NCBI GenBank assembly: GCA_000711775.1
Contig: ARYC01000071.1
Location: forward strand, 1-64,000
Source: Oxytricha trifallax
Lineage: Eukaryota > Ciliophora > Spirotrichea > Sporadotrichida > Oxytrichidae
DNA: 64,000 bases
Direction of reading: 5' to 3'
Part shown: positions 23,395 through 35,483 of the stretch, in pieces
Layout: each line of letters starts with the position of its first letter
How positions within the stretch are numbered: the first letter of the stretch is position 1
Notes under the pieces: generated by a model
What the model was told of the DNA's origin: nothing
The model's database searches: none
What the model saw: only the letters and a program-made list of their open reading frames with translations
Made by a program: the position numbers and the translations under genes

Positions 23395-23900
23395 TTCAGA
23401 AAATAAGGATTTTTGGATTGTAATTGCTTTTAGAATTTCTCAAAGTTAAATTCCATTGCCTTAGCGTTTTTATTGCTGAATCAGACTTCTATTGGAGATA
23501 GTCTTTATTAATCTTAGTATATGTTGTTTTCCTGAGGCCATCTCCATTCTTGATAAAGATTCTTGAGTCTTATGCAATCTCATTATTTGATTATTAAAAA
23601 TATCTCAATTTATTTAACCACTATATCGTTGGTTGTGAGTTAGTAAGAATAGATACCGATTCATTCTGTGCAACTAAAGATTCACAGAAAATCCAACACA
23701 GCAGTACTTTTTAATTTTTGTCATTTTAATAATAGCTTTAATTGAATTAAGCCTTGTTCTTATTCAAGATTCTAAAACACGATGCATCAAGGTCTTATGA
23801 AAAATGAGAGCTCCACCGTTATTTAGAGTATACATAGAAACATGAGCAGTGTAAGTACTGAATTAGATTATTACACCTCAAACGAACAATTTTTTTATCC
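23395..23900 (-). pseudogene. Coding-like remnant, unknown protein
   Basis: The minus strand holds about 70 open codons in the ciliate code, including IKNGDGLRKTTYTKINKDYL and SDSAIKTLRQWNLTL, ending at a TGA near 23395. Composition is less AT-rich than the surroundings and upstream frames are partly open. I do not recognise the family. It may be one germline segment of a gene or a decayed transposon gene. Confidence 0.3.
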
Positions 23901-24656
23901 CTACTGCTGCGCTTAAGAGATTTATAGAAAATATTGGTCATAAGATAGTAATTCGAGTGGCAAAGATAAAATATTAAAGATCGTATTTATCATAACTCTA
24001 TTACTTATAAGAATCTGCTGCTTACATTTAGTAATAATTCTCTGTATTTTTCATGCAACCTTAAATTAGTAATTTTAATAATTTTAATCTTTAATTGCTA
24101 AAAATGGGAAAGCTCCCATAGTAGCCTTGGTATCATTATAATTTAATCTTTATGCTATTTGTATTATAAATAATAGGTAAGTTAATATTTAATTGCATTT
24201 AAACTAAATTATAAACCTAGGTTTATAAAAATTTATTTACTATATAATTATTAAAATTTTAAATCAAAATATATAATTATATTTTGTATATTTTCTTTAA
24301 TTTGGATTTTATTTTTTTAATTTTTTTCTCCATCAAGATTTATATAAAATTTTAAATTAATCTTAATTGCTAAGAGCTTTCTTAGCATTAATGATATATT
24401 TTTTGGAAAAAAAAAAGAATTATAACAATTTGATTAGCAATTATATGATTAGTAATAATAGCAATAGAAAATGAAAATCTTGAAAGTCAATTTCATCTCT
24501 TCCAATGCAATGAACTTCGTCATATTCAGATTTGGATTATGCTTCCATTTCCTTGTCGCTGCAACCTTCTCTGAAGTCTTCCTCAAGCACCACCTCAATT
24601 CATACAAGGTACAACCTATAATAAAATAATTTCAGATATGTTTTTGTAACTTACAT

Positions 24657-24966
24657 TCATGATTTATAATTTGAAAAATATAGTGAATTAACAACTAAAT
24701 TAATGATTATACAAATGATTTTTATAATAGTCAAAAATGGAAATATCTAAAAAAACATCTTGTCTTCTTCATCATCGTCATTGTCTTCATCATCAAGCAT
24801 TTTTACATTTTCTTGTTCCTCTCTCTGTGTGTCCCTGCGAAGCATCGGCCTTGTGGCACCAGTAGTCTTACCAGGTAGGACCTCTATAAAAAAAAATTTT
24901 TAGATATACTTTTTGTAACTTACATTTTTTGTGAGTGCTGTACCTCCCCCTGCGTCTGATCTATAC
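24657..24966 (-). CDS. Small acidic, tail-anchored-type protein with intron (microgene family)
   Basis: Exon 1 on the minus strand reads IDQTQGEVQHSQK but lacks an ATG in this copy. The intron is about 40 nt, donor GTAAGTTAC (24915-24923) and acceptor TTATAG near 24885. Exon 2 reads VLPGKTTGATRPMLRRDTQ, then an acidic run MLDDEDNDDDEEDK, then a hydrophobic tail (IFPFLTIIKIICIII) and a TGA at 24657-24659. The layout is the same as at 2357-2635 and in the 31.6-kb copy: short N-terminus, conserved intron, PGKTT box, acidic run, hydrophobic C-terminus. This is one of the better preserved frames of the family. Function unknown. Confidence 0.5.
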
Positions 24967-25045
24967 GAATACTTTTTAATATATTAAGTTTTTGATTAAA
25001 ATTATTAATTTCCTATTATAAATTATAATTATTTGTGATGTGAGT
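24658..25045 (-). mobile_element. Microgene element copy 2, nested
   Basis: It inserted into the exon 1/intron junction region of element copy 4: the host copy breaks at GTAACTTACATT and resumes at TGAGTTGCACTGC. Its own sequence matches 2275-2660 and 31480-31860 in the same order (minus orientation), including GTATTCGTATAGATCAGACGC. The ends are imperfect inverted repeats around AATTATAA. Confidence 0.65.
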
Positions 25046-25290
25046 TGCACTGCATATTCTGATCAGACATGCTTTTATATGTAATATTGCTAATCAAATT
25101 CTTACAATTCTCTGTTTTCCAAAAAATATAATAAATCAAACTGATTCGATATTTTACATTTTGCTGTTATTAGTGAAAAAAACTTTTAGCTTTATATTCA
25201 TATATCACCGTTAAAAATAATTTAAGAATTATTTATCTAAATTTCTTTATATTTACATTTATTTTAATTAAAAAACAATCATTGTAAGTC

Positions 25291-26390
25291 TTAATATTGT
25301 TAAAATAGATAAAAATAGGAAATTTAAGAAATTAAGATTAATTATATATTTATTAGTAATATTAACTGCCATGAATTAGGAGTACGTGTAATACTAATCA
25401 GTTTTAGTTTTAATATTAAATTAATTAAATACAATATTTTAATATATATAATTAGTGGTCTAGTGGTCTAGGTAGTCTAGGGGGTCTTTAGCAGACCACT
25501 CGTAAATATATATATATTATTTATTTTTATTACGAATGTGTAGACCAGTAATGGAGTCAACATGCCGGAGACCACCAAGCCGGATACACAAATGACTCAG
25601 AGTACACTGCCTCCACCCGGATCCTTGATCAAGAACTCAAATGCACCGTCTGTTAGCAGGTCGGTTGTGATAGCATGAGTACGCGCAAAACTAATGATCT
25701 CTGGTTGAACGTTATCTATAGAGTTGGTTAGATACAAACATGATACTTACTGTAACAATAGACGCCGTCATCTTTGCAATGCTCGGGACATTCTTCAACA
25801 CATTCTTTGGTATCAATAACAATGAAGTTATTTGGGGTATCGCAAACACATTCATCATCTTCAAGGTTTGTACCATCAGAACTGCAAGAGAGACATTTAT
25901 CATCACAATCGGTGCAAAGTCCATCACCAGGGTTTCCGAATTTCTTAGCTGGGCAGGCACCGTAGATGTCAGTCTCTGTATCGAGGAGCTAGTTAGTTGG
26001 ACATTTGGTACATAGATCTGCATCTGTTGCGTCACAACCAGCACAGCTTGGCCCTTTGAGAGCACCAGAACCGTGGTCTTAGGCAGCGCCGAGGAGTGTC
26101 TAGTGATTCGTTGACTCCATTACTGGTCTACACATTCGTAATTAAAATAAATAATATATATATAATTACGAGTGGTCTGCTAAAGACCCCCTAGACCACC
26201 TAGACCACTAGACCACTAGACCACTAATTATATATATTAATATATTGTATTTAATTAATTTAATATTAAAACTAAAACTGATTAGTATTACACGCACTCC
26301 TAATTCATGGCAGTTAATATAACTAATAAATATATAATTAATCTTAATTTCTTAAATTTCCTATTTTTATCTATTTTAACAATATTAATT
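25291..26390. mobile_element. Long-inverted-repeat element enclosing a Cys-rich gene fragment
   Basis: The left arm (25291-25563) and the right arm (26106-26390) are inverted copies of about 270-285 bp at near identity. They contain AACTGCCATGAATTAGGAGT, several TAGTGGTC subrepeats, and ATGGAGTCAAC at the inner edge. The right arm has one or two extra ACCACTAG subrepeats. Between them lies about 540 bp of clearly less AT-rich coding sequence on the minus strand. No transposase is present. The high arm identity suggests a recent insertion or gene conversion between the arms. Confidence 0.8.
25575..26108 (-). pseudogene. Cys-rich surface-type protein fragment (furin-like repeats, possible leishmanolysin relative)
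   Basis: The minus strand reads SCAGCDATDADLCTKCPTN, KKFGNPGDGLCTDCDDKC, LSCSSDGT, ECVCDTPNNFIV and ECVEECPEHCKDDGVYC. This Cys spacing (CxxC…CxxC) is typical of furin-like or growth-factor-receptor repeats in ciliate surface proteins. A 35-nt intron with GTAAGT donor and CTATAG acceptor follows, then PEIISFARTHAITTDLLTDG and DPGGGS, then a TGA. The PEIISFARTH…GGGS part resembles the M8 peptidase (leishmanolysin) region before 'SHWE', but there it normally precedes the Cys-rich part, so that link is weak. No start or complete domain is present; it is a captured fragment. Confidence 0.65.
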
Positions 26391-28800
26391 AGTGTATAAT
26401 TAAATTTTATGAGGTAAAATTAAGATAGAACTATTCAAGAATAAATTTAGGTCATTGTAATTTTAATTTAAATAGATCAAATTTACACCAGACTTGAAAT
26501 TTTAGCTTAATTTTTATATAAGCAATTTTCTTGAACCAATTAAGAATTGTTTGTATTTTATATTTTGCTAATTCACAAAAGTTTAGCAATAAATTTTTTA
26601 TTCCTTGAGTAATCAAATAAAATCAGACTAACAAAAATAGTAACCGTTTTAATTTTAAATATTCATTCCAAAATGTATGATTAATTTGTCCTAGTATACC
26701 TTTCAAGAACATAATTGAACGTAATATAAATGATGAATTATATAAATTAATTTACTGGAAATAATTCAAATGTATAACACATGACCAAAATTTCCTACTG
26801 ATAAATACAAATATATCTTCAATTTCTCAAATATATTTGATTTATTTTATCTTATGGCTAATGTTTGTTTATATTATATAGAGTCTCTCTCTTTTAATTG
26901 TTTATTCCTTCAAATATCTTTAAAACAAGTTATGCTGTCATTTGTAAAACAATCTATTTATTATTAATTTGTTTGTTTTACATATTTAAGTATAAATAAC
27001 TATAATATTATAAGTTTTTATTTTCCAATTGAAAATTAATCAATTATTTCTTTTTACTATTTACCTGAAGCATATTCTATTCTTATAAATTTTTATAATC
27101 TTATGCATGAATTTTTGAAATAAAACTTTTTAGTTAATCAATAAATAAACAGATTAAAATTATAAAAATCTATATTAGACTTAAAATGAAGTTAAAATAC
27201 ATAGGATGGGCTGAAATCTCTCCAGGTCAATCTTACATTATCTCGAGATTTTTTAAGGTATGTAGCTTTTTACCTTTAAATTTCGAATAATATAACTTAT
27301 AATATAACAATATGTAACTTTCATTCTTTTATATTGAAGTTATTCATTAATGATGCTATTTTAAATTAAAAGTATATAATATTTCATTAAATTATTATAT
27401 CTTTTATAAGAAAATAATTTGTTTATGCTGACAAAAACTAATTAAAATTAACTATTAGTAACTTGAATCAAATGTATTTTTCAATTTATATATATTTACT
27501 CAGAAATTATTTATAAAAATTTAAACAAATCAATTTATAAAAATAAAATTGCTATTTATTTACTTGAAAATTTCATTTAGAAAACATTTAATTTAAATAA
27601 TTAGCACATTTAGGATAACTTATTATTTTATAATATGATACTCGAAAATATAAAATTGATATTTAACTTGTTTTTAGATATTAAACTTTTATATTCTTTT
27701 TTATATCATTTTAAATAATCTCTTCCTTTCTAATTCAATAAGATTCAATTTATTTATATAAATATTGTGATTTGAGTATTGTTAATTTTCTGTCTTACTC
27801 AATAAAAATCAAATTATCAATTAATTATTTTTATAAGTAAATTTAATAAACTTTTACAATTCCAAGATCTATTAAATGTTTCATTTATTCAGCAATAAAA
27901 ATCATTATACTTTGTTATTAATTTGCTTTTTCTTACTGATTCTAAAAATGAAGAATTACTAACAACTTTAAGAAAAGATGAGGGATAACGAGAATGCTTT
28001 AAAATTTTAATATAGTTATTAAAATAAAAGTATATTTTTGGGTAAAGATATTTATAACATAACATTTATTTTCAATTTCTTATGCTTTTTAATATATCAT
28101 ATTATATCAGATTGTAATCTTTTAGAAGGAAAATTTTATAAAAATTGTTTAATAGTAAAATATGTTTATGTTATATATTAAAGTTTAAATTTACATTAAA
28201 ATTTACAATTTATTCTAAACAGATTTAAATTAAATTATTAATTATTAATAATAAAACATTCCACTTGCTTAATGTGGGAAAACTCTACGGTATTATATAG
28301 ATATATTTATTGAAATTAAAATTACAAAGATTTATTTATGCTTTAGTACCATTCATTTTTCAATATAATTTATAATTCAATTAATTATAAATTTATTAAA
28401 ATAACTTTATTCGAAAATTGTTATTAGAAGTTTAAAACATAGAACATATTAATCTTGAGTCTGTCCATCTATTAATATCAATCTTTATTGACGAATAAAA
28501 TATTAAGAAATTTATACTTTAATGTGATGTCTAAGAGAATTAATTACTTTATGTCATTATTTTAAAAAATGCAAATAAAAAATATATTTGTGGTGAGCGT
28601 TTATAATTTATTAATATTCTTACTTTTTTTACTAAAATAAAATATAAGTAAATAAAAGAGTTTGAAACTTTGGATGAATAAAAATTTTAATTAAAAATGA
28701 AAGATTGACTTATTATATATAGAAGTTTAATATAAAAACGAAAACACTGTAGAATGTAAAAAAGTATAGAGAGATTAGATTTGGCATTTCTAATGCTAAA
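26391..28800. other. AT-rich DNA with at most one small exon-like stretch
   Basis: Only one item stands out. At 27187-27260 (plus) an ATG opens MKLKYIGWAEISPGQSYIIS followed by RFFK and a GTATGT donor. It could be a single exon; nothing joins to it. Confidence 0.35.
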
Positions 28801-28829
28801 GATTTAGATGACTAAGATAATTATAACAA

Positions 28830-29520
28830 TGGACCAATCACAGATGATATGAACAAGATTTCCGAATAAATCTCCCCTTTCTGAATTAGTAGAGGCCTTG
28901 ATATAATTATAGATTTTATCTGGAATTCTTTGAATGATACCTCCTGCGATTCTAGCAATAAAAGTTTAAGAAATTCTCACCAACAGCCTTGGTGAATGTT
29001 TTGACAACCTTATTAGCGTTGCAGGTGGCAGTGATTTGAACAATAGTATCAGTGCTTTCCTTGTTAATGAGGAAAATTTATGAGAGTGTCTCGAATCTTT
29101 GATCTTGAACCATCATTTGAGTGCGTATATAATTCTTCGCTATTCAACTTGAAAAGCTTACAACTTTCAGGAAAGTCTGAATGCGCTAATTGTAAATTGT
29201 TAAGGCATCTCTGTTTCACATAAGTGGAATTCATTCCTTGGATTAAAGGAAATCGGAAATAGTTAGACAGATTAAAAACATTCTTTACCCAATAATTCAA
29301 ATTCTCTTGGTGTCAATGAGTTGCTCAGAAAAAGGAATTGATGTATTTATTGCGTTGTTGCAGTCTGATTAGAGACCTTGGGAGAATTGAAGGTCAGTGG
29401 CAAGACCAGTCAAGAGAGCAGCCTAAATTTCAACATTATTGGTGGTTGCACCTCGTCTGGCCACTAAACTGATTTGAGAGCTGTTTTTCAACGCTATGTT
29501 AGCCAAAATGAATTTTTTTG
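28830..29520 (-). pseudogene. Unknown gene remnant interrupted by a repeat shared with 47.5 kb
   Basis: The minus strand opens with ALKNSSQISLVARRGATTNN, then VEIQAALLTGLATDLQFSQG and SIPFSEQLIDTK (about 29315-29520). After a break it continues with NKESTDTIVQITATCNANKV and FTKAVGENFL, then ARIAGGIIQRIPDKIYNYIK (about 28850-29060). The middle, 29062-29315, is homologous to 47450-47750 (shared AACGCATTCAGACTTTCC-like and GATGGTTCAAGATC). It therefore looks like a foreign piece inside the gene or the reverse. I recognise neither family. Confidence 0.4.
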
Positions 29521-29659
29521 CAATGGTTCAAATATAAAAACTGAAGAAAACAAGTGCAAGACTTCGGAGAAGTGCGAAAAGAACAGCGAATCATTACTGA
29601 ATATTTATATTTATAACTATAATATACTAGACTATTATTATTGTTTCACATTTTGAAAG

Positions 29660-30010
29660 CAATCATGATATTTTTTAAAGAAAATAAAGTTAACTAAAAC
29701 ATTAATTTATAATAAATCAAATATGAATTAAAGAAATGAATAATTTATATCTTAATTCTTTGTCTGTCATCTTGTTATTCTCATTTGTGTCTTGGAACAT
29801 CAGCATGAGTGTAAATTTTCTCAAATTTTTGAGCTCTTCTGTCAATCTTCAGACCACTCCTGCTTTTGCTCTTGCCAGGTGTTACCCCTATAAAAAATAT
29901 ATTCAATGTAACTTACATTTTAATGAACACACAGTTCATCTTATGCTGCCCCATTTTGGATTTTGAATTTATTATTTTAGTTATAAAATGCAATTTACTT
30001 TATTAAAAAA
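29660..30010 (-). mobile_element. Microgene element copy 6
   Basis: Minus-strand gene MGQHKMNCVFIK, then an intron starting GTAAGTTACATTGAATATAT and ending TTTATAG, then GGGTAACACCTGGCAAGAGC. It is the same intron and exon-2 start as the other copies, with the body otherwise divergent. AT-rich ends contain AATTTATAATAAATC and its rough inverse. Spliced, it would read …KMGNTWQEQKQEWSED and stop at TGA. Confidence 0.45.
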
Positions 30011-31479
30011 ATATTGTAAATCTATTTTGAGCCATCTGATTTAATTATAAATTTATTTTAACAACTACTTTATTAGAAAAAAAATGCTCTTTTATAAAAT
30101 TATTCATAGATAACTTTAAATAATATAAAATATTAAGGCATAATAAATGAGATATGCTAAACAAAATGTAATAAAACAGAAAATGTAAATTGAAAAATTT
30201 AATTATTAGTTTTGTATTTGTAATGTGAAGTTATTAAAATCGCATTTTATAAATCAATTTTTTGTTGTAATATAATGATAATGAAAATAAAATGATTTAA
30301 ATTTTTATAATATTATTAGCCTATATTAGAAAATACATAACTTTGATATTAAGAACATATGAAATTATATTTGATCCTGAGTTATAAAAAATATTTCGCA
30401 ATTTTAATCGATTTAAATATCTTTCAAATTAGTTTGTAATTTTCTGGGATATGTTGTATATATTTAATTAGGGTTAATAGATTTGATTATATTAGAAATA
30501 ATTATCGAATTGAATTTGATTTTTGATTAGAATGACTACAATATCACATAATAAAATTATGAAACATAAAGTTTAATTAACATAATTCGAAAGTTTAGTT
30601 TGGATTTTTTCATTATATATATGCATAATTAAATATAAAATAAAAGATTTATTTATTTATTAGACAAAGGTGTAATTGTTTTTTGTCAAAATATTTTTTA
30701 ATTATGTTTATATAATACATTAGAATCCCTACTTATTTTTCAAATTTTAATAAATTGTATTGTTATAATTTCGATCTGTAAAATTAACACCATACAATCA
30801 ATTTGATATTAAGATTATTTATGAAATAGTTCAGATTTTTAATGGAAAATATCTATAACCTTTTTCTCGATGTAACATTCTTATGTCTTGTTTATCATCC
30901 ATAAACTAAATATAATTTATTTTATTTAATTATACTTTTTAAATCTAAATGGAATTAAAAATGCTAATTATTTCATAAGAATAATAATTTATATTATAGT
31001 TTCTGCCATTTTGTTTTTATCGACTCTATTTTAATGATAAAAAAATAACTACTCAAAAGCTCCCATTGATTTTATACAATTTCTAAAAAAAATTAAAACA
31101 TTCCTATTTAAAGATGAATCTATAAAATTAAAAAAATAGGATTTATCTAAGAATAATTGGCTATTAAGTTGAAACCATGTATTTGAAATGAAATTTTCTT
31201 TTAGATATTATGTGTTAAGAAATAATTATTGTCTCTCAAAGTGTTGACTTTTATTATTAATCTTTAATTTTTGTCAGGAATATAAGTATAATAAGATATT
31301 AAATCTTATATTTTAGTTTTATCAATATCCTTAAGCAAGAGATATTATTTTAATTTTTAAGATTATCTTTGAGGATTAAAATTTTTTTAATCTTCATTTT
31401 AGTTTTAATAAAAGTTGTAAAATAATAAATTGTCTTAAAATTAGCTAATTTGAAATAACTTACTTAATTTTTGCTAATT
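30011..31479. other. AT-rich DNA without a recognisable gene
   Basis: No coding signal seen on either strand. Confidence 0.5.
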
Positions 31480-31860
31480 AATAAAGAATCATAATTTATA
31501 ATAAGTAATATATTAATTAATTTAAAAATTAATATAGTAAAAAGATTTCTTATTGATCAGTTGCTGGTGGAGGTGGACTAATAACATAAAATGTAAGTTA
31601 CAAAAACATATCTTTAATTTTTTAAAGTGGTCCTACCTGGTAAGACCACGGTTCAGCAGGACTAGTGCTTCGCACTACCGCAGACAGAGGGGACTCAAAT
31701 GATGAAATTGATGAAGAAGAAGTAGATGACGATGAAGATAAGGAAGAATAGCACTAATCAGAGAGATTTCCATTTTTGATTTTGATAATAATTTTAAGTA
31801 TTAATGTAATTAGAATAATTAATAATTAAAAGTCTTCGTAGTATAAATTATAAATGTTTA
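31480..31860 (+). mobile_element. Microgene element copy 3
   Basis: Left end CATAATTTATAATAAGTAAT and right end GTATAAATTATAAATG, inverted relative to each other. It carries the family intron (GTAAGTTACAAAAACATATC…TTTAAAG) followed by GGTCCTACCTGGTAAGACCA. Exon 2 starts VLPGKTT, changes frame once, then reads SNDEIDEEEVDDDEDKEE and a hydrophobic tail FPFLILIIILS. It is the plus-strand sister of copies 1 and 2. Confidence 0.6.
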
Positions 31861-32441
31861 AGAAATAAAAAAAATTATGTTACAAGCTTAGAAAAAATTC
31901 TATTTAATTATTATTTTATATCTTGTTGTTTCTGATATAATGATCTATTGAGTCATGAAATTCTACTGTTTATTTCAAATTTCACTTAATTTTGATTTAA
32001 AACTTCTTAAATTTTGCTCATGAGAGATTTAATATTTTATGAATAATTATTATGATGATGAAATTTTAGCATACAAACTTATTTTTTAAAATAAATTTTT
32101 AATTCATTACAGTATTTTGCATTTGGATCTTAATTTATTCTAATTATATCTGATATATAATTACTATGAGAATAAGATTTAGATATATATTTTTAGATCT
32201 AAATGTTTTATTGAGAATAAAAACAATTTATTATTATTCATGAATTTTTGAAATTAAAGCAATTGTTTATATTTAGAAAATCACTGATATCGTTAATATT
32301 GATCGAGAGTTTTTTTAATCTAAAATAATATTGATAACAATGAATTAATAGAACACTATATTCATAATGAATTTTTTTCTAAAGAAAAAGCAATGCAAAA
32401 ATTAGATACACAAGTATACATTGTATTAATTTTAGTTATTA

Positions 32442-33385
32442 TCAATTATTTAATTACGTTAGCTCATTTCTAAAAGAAATCAATCCTGGTATAACATTGT
32501 GATTCTTGGCATAGACTTCCAGATTCAGCTTGTCTGGGCACATCTTTTGCACAAAGCAATAAATTTCTTCTGGCTTTCTCGAATGCTCTCTTACTGGAGC
32601 TATCACCACATTCTCGGCTCTGTGATAGGATACGATGTCTTTAACGTTCCCTTTTTTAGCAATTATAAACTTTTCGAAGCAGTGAGGAGTATAAAACCCC
32701 CAATCGCAGTGTATTTTTCCTGTCTTCGTAAGCTTCAACAACATACTCTCGTCAACCTCCTCATATCCATGCTTCTTTATGAATTGTTGTGCAAGCTCCC
32801 TTTTCTGATTGAGAACCCATATGATAAGTATTCCTCTCTCCTCTACAAGTGAATTGGCATATTTAGATATTCTTGAACTGAAACAGTGTCATAGGTTAGT
32901 TCGTGTTTGAGTCTCCATGCGGGGTCCATCATCACCACTTCATATAACCTCCCGTATCTTCTCATACAGTCATTAGCTATTTCTTGCCATTTGAGTAAAT
33001 CTTTAATATCTCGACTGAATATGACTGGGTCAGTAAAAAGATTTTTGTTTGATCTTTTACTTTTCTTTTAATTGCATTGAGTTGATAGTCTTTATAAATT
33101 CGAATTTTTACCCTCGATTCCCCTTAGTAAATGCCCGATTTTCTATTTTAATAATTTCTCTTTGATTATTATTTCATCTTTTGGCTTAAGTTTACACTAC
33201 TACATATATCGTTCACAATTATACACTCTGTCAAAGTGCTTTGGCAAAAAAAGCAGGTCGACCTCATTCTCTCATGCTTTGGACTGCTCATTCTTGATTT
33301 TGTGCATCAAGTTCTCATGAGTACTTAGGGAATTTTTATTTTCATAACTTAGGTCACAATATCTGCACTCACATCTCTCTCAGTG
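32442..33385 (-). pseudogene. Zinc finger/MT-A70 adenine methyltransferase (transposon-borne)
   Basis: MT-A70 enzymes (METTL3/METTL4/MTA1 relatives) transfer methyl from SAM to N6 of adenine. An N-terminal C2H2 finger is seen at about 33300-33380: CRYCDLSYENKNSLSTHENL then MH. Then comes VVMMDPAWRLKHE at 32915-32926, the DPPW motif altered to DPAW, followed by VSVQEYLNMPI and, after a frame break, LIIWVLNQKR. Next are EVDESMLLKLTKTGKIHCDW, FIIAKKGN, APVREHSRKPEEIYCFVQKM and LEVYAKNHNVIPG then ISFRNEL, ending at TGA 32442-32444. The order is complete for the family. At least two frame breaks plus a TGA after the finger suggest decay. The finger fused to MT-A70 parallels the TBE finger fused to a kinase. 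Confidence 0.82.
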
Positions 33386-34330
33386 TCATTGTGAACCTCA
33401 AGCTTTTTTCGCTTTTTTTATTTTAAAAATACTTTATGGTTGTTGTATATATTATAAGTATAATCGCCCTACGTTAAACCAATGAATTCATTTCATTAAA
33501 CGAAATATTGAAAATGAGTAAAATCACACTTTTCTACAAAAAATGAGTAAATTCTAACTTTCATGAAAAATGAAGAAAAATTATTTTACTTACAATTAAA
33601 TTGGCAGTAAAACAGTTGTTCATTTATACTTCATCTACCACGGTTTAAAAGATAACAAAATATTATTTGAGTAAATAATTTTCTATTAAAAAAGAATGCT
33701 TCTCTGATGAAAATTATAATTAAATAGTCATAATACCAATATATAATTTAATTGGTAAACTAATATGGACGTTGCTGATGGTGACTTTTGCATGAAAATT
33801 TATAAAATGTAAGTTGAGTTTGAAATTTTGTATTATAGCACTCTTCGTCTTTTAATTTTAAGAAATTTGCTTCAAGTAATACTACTTTTATTATAGGTAC
33901 TTCAAGCTTATTAAATGGATCATAATTCTTGAATTATAATTAATTAATGGAACTTAAGCAAGTTCTATAATGTGCAATTAGTATAATTTAAAGATGTTTA
34001 ACCAGAATTGTTGAAAACTTAAGTGGCCTTCAATAGCATATAGAATCATCTATGCTTTATATAATTTTTAGGCGAAAGTAAGTAAACTACCCAATAAGTT
34101 AAAGCTCATCAAGTTTCTGCACATTTTTGTGTTTTGCATTTATAAATAAAATTAACCAAGAATTATATCATAATATTTCAAAGAAATAATACCGAAATTA
34201 TTATAACTATAAAACAATAAAGCACTCTCAATGGCTTAACTTTCGAGTTTTATTATTTCCAAAAATATTTATATTTATATTACTTCTTTAAAGTTTTTAT
34301 AATTGCCTTAATTTATTTAATTCTAACCAA
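33386..34330. other. Spacer inside the TBE-like element
   Basis: AT-rich, between the divergent MT-A70 and 22-kDa-like genes, as in TBE. An ATGTAAGTTGAG…TATTATAG stretch at 33811-33842 resembles an intron but has no clear exons. Confidence 0.4.
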
Positions 34331-34339
34331 TATAGTAAG

Positions 34340-35126
34340 CTATTAAAAATTGTGAACTTCAGTTAGCTGCTCATGAATCTCCTCAGGATTCAAAGCTACA
34401 TATCAGAAATAATAATCAAATTTGTAAGTAACTTATTGAATTTTTAATTTTTCTCAATATTGTAGAGTTTCGATGTCTTAAGACAGGACTGTAGAGAACT
34501 TCAATAGAAGTTCAGGTCAAAGAAGGGATGTTCTTCTTAAAGTTTAACAGCAATTTTCATTAATTATAACAATTGTAGAGGGGTACTATTTTCCCTGATC
34601 ATCAAACTACCATGAGATTTTTAAGGATTTACAAAGATCTCCTTGAAAAAGCAGATGTTCAAACCTTCAATGTGTCTTACTTCGAAGAGCTCTCAGTAAA
34701 ATAGATTTTATAAGAGATTCAGGAAGATCCTAGCATAAGAAATTCATGAATTATTATGACGATTATCAAGTCCTGCCTGATAAAAGTACATGTTTGGTGT
34801 CCTCGGTACTCTTTGGGCAAACTATATTAGTGGACTAATTAAACATGCCAACACAGTGAGAAATATTTCTAATACTGAAGAAGACAAGAATGAGTAAATA
34901 TTTATTCGTGAAAACATTTTCAAGAAACTGGAGAGTAAACCATTTTTTTCTAGTAAAAAATTTTTTAATTTTACAAATTTTGTAGACAAAAGGCAAAGCA
35001 CTATTAATGCTTAAATATAAATCAAAACCACGAAAAGATAAAAAGAAAAGAGAGTACCATTAAATACCAAAACCCTTCTAAAAGTTCAAAGAGGAGTCAG
35101 AAGTTATGGGTCTAAAAATTTAATGA
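34340..35126 (+). pseudogene. 22-kDa-like TBE protein homologue with introns
   Basis: The key block is SVKQILQEIQEDPSIRKFMN, then LPDKS and YMFGVLGTLWANYISGLIKH then AN. The TBE protein has SVTNLYDDAMNDPEVSQYLP and PERNYFFGILATIKGDYLKE; the spacing and the 'P(D/E)xxYxFG(V/I)L' core match. N-terminal to it is RFLRIYKDLLEKADVQTF. Introns are likely at 34423-34465 (GTAAGTAACTT…TTGTAG), 34541-34579 (GTTTAACAG…TTGTAG) and 34936-34985 (GTAAACC…TTGTAG). The last exon is basic (TKGKALLMLKYKSKPRKDKK) and ends at TGA 35124-35126. Two frame breaks lie near 34740-34800. The start is not fixed. Confidence 0.65.
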
Positions 35127-35483
35127 ACGATGATCTTAATTTCAGCTAATATTGTCTTTCATTAAAACAATATATCTATTCACAATACTTTCTATGTCTC
35201 TCAATTTATACTTTCTATTGATGCTTTGATGAGTTATAAATGTTGTTAAGCAGAATACTTGAAGTCATTATTCACGAGCAGTGTTTTGTAATGGTGCTTT
35301 ATTCTAGAAAAAACTTCTTCGATACAATGGTACTCCGAGGAGTATGGTGCGTTGTAGACACACTCCCACCCATATTCTTTAATTTATTTGTATATTGCTA
35401 GGCTATGGTGATTGCACAAATTATCCCAGAATATTTCGACTTGAGTGTTTTGATTATTAATTTTTAAATAGTCAAGTATATTC

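Larger units (their letters stand above)
24391..25132 (-). mobile_element. Microgene element copy 4, split by a nested copy
   Basis: The ends are inverted: ATGATATATTTT..GGAAAA..AGAATTATAACAATTTGATTAG on the left, and its inverse ending TTTTCC..AAAATATAAT on the right. The closest relative is 35484-35850, which shares both ends, the small gene and its intron (…GTAACTTACAT… on plus). The copy is interrupted at about 24658-25045 by element copy 2. Exon 2 on the minus strand reads LRKTSEKVAATRKWKHNPNL and EEMKLTFK, against LKAKTSQEAAKKRQRKQQDD and EEMKLIFK at 35.6 kb. Confidence 0.65.

Noticed and set aside
25712..26065. 117-codon minus ORF and overlapping plus ORFs
   Set aside because: Wrong frames of the Cys-rich fragment; the frame with regular CxxC spacing and a good intron is the real one.
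29474..29656. Plus ORF with Glu/Lys/Cys run (TEENKCKTSEKCEKNSE)
   Set aside because: Short, no family, overlaps the antisense remnant; could be an exon but nothing supports it.
32499..32852. Plus-strand 117-codon ORF
   Set aside because: Antisense shadow of the MT-A70 C-terminal half.
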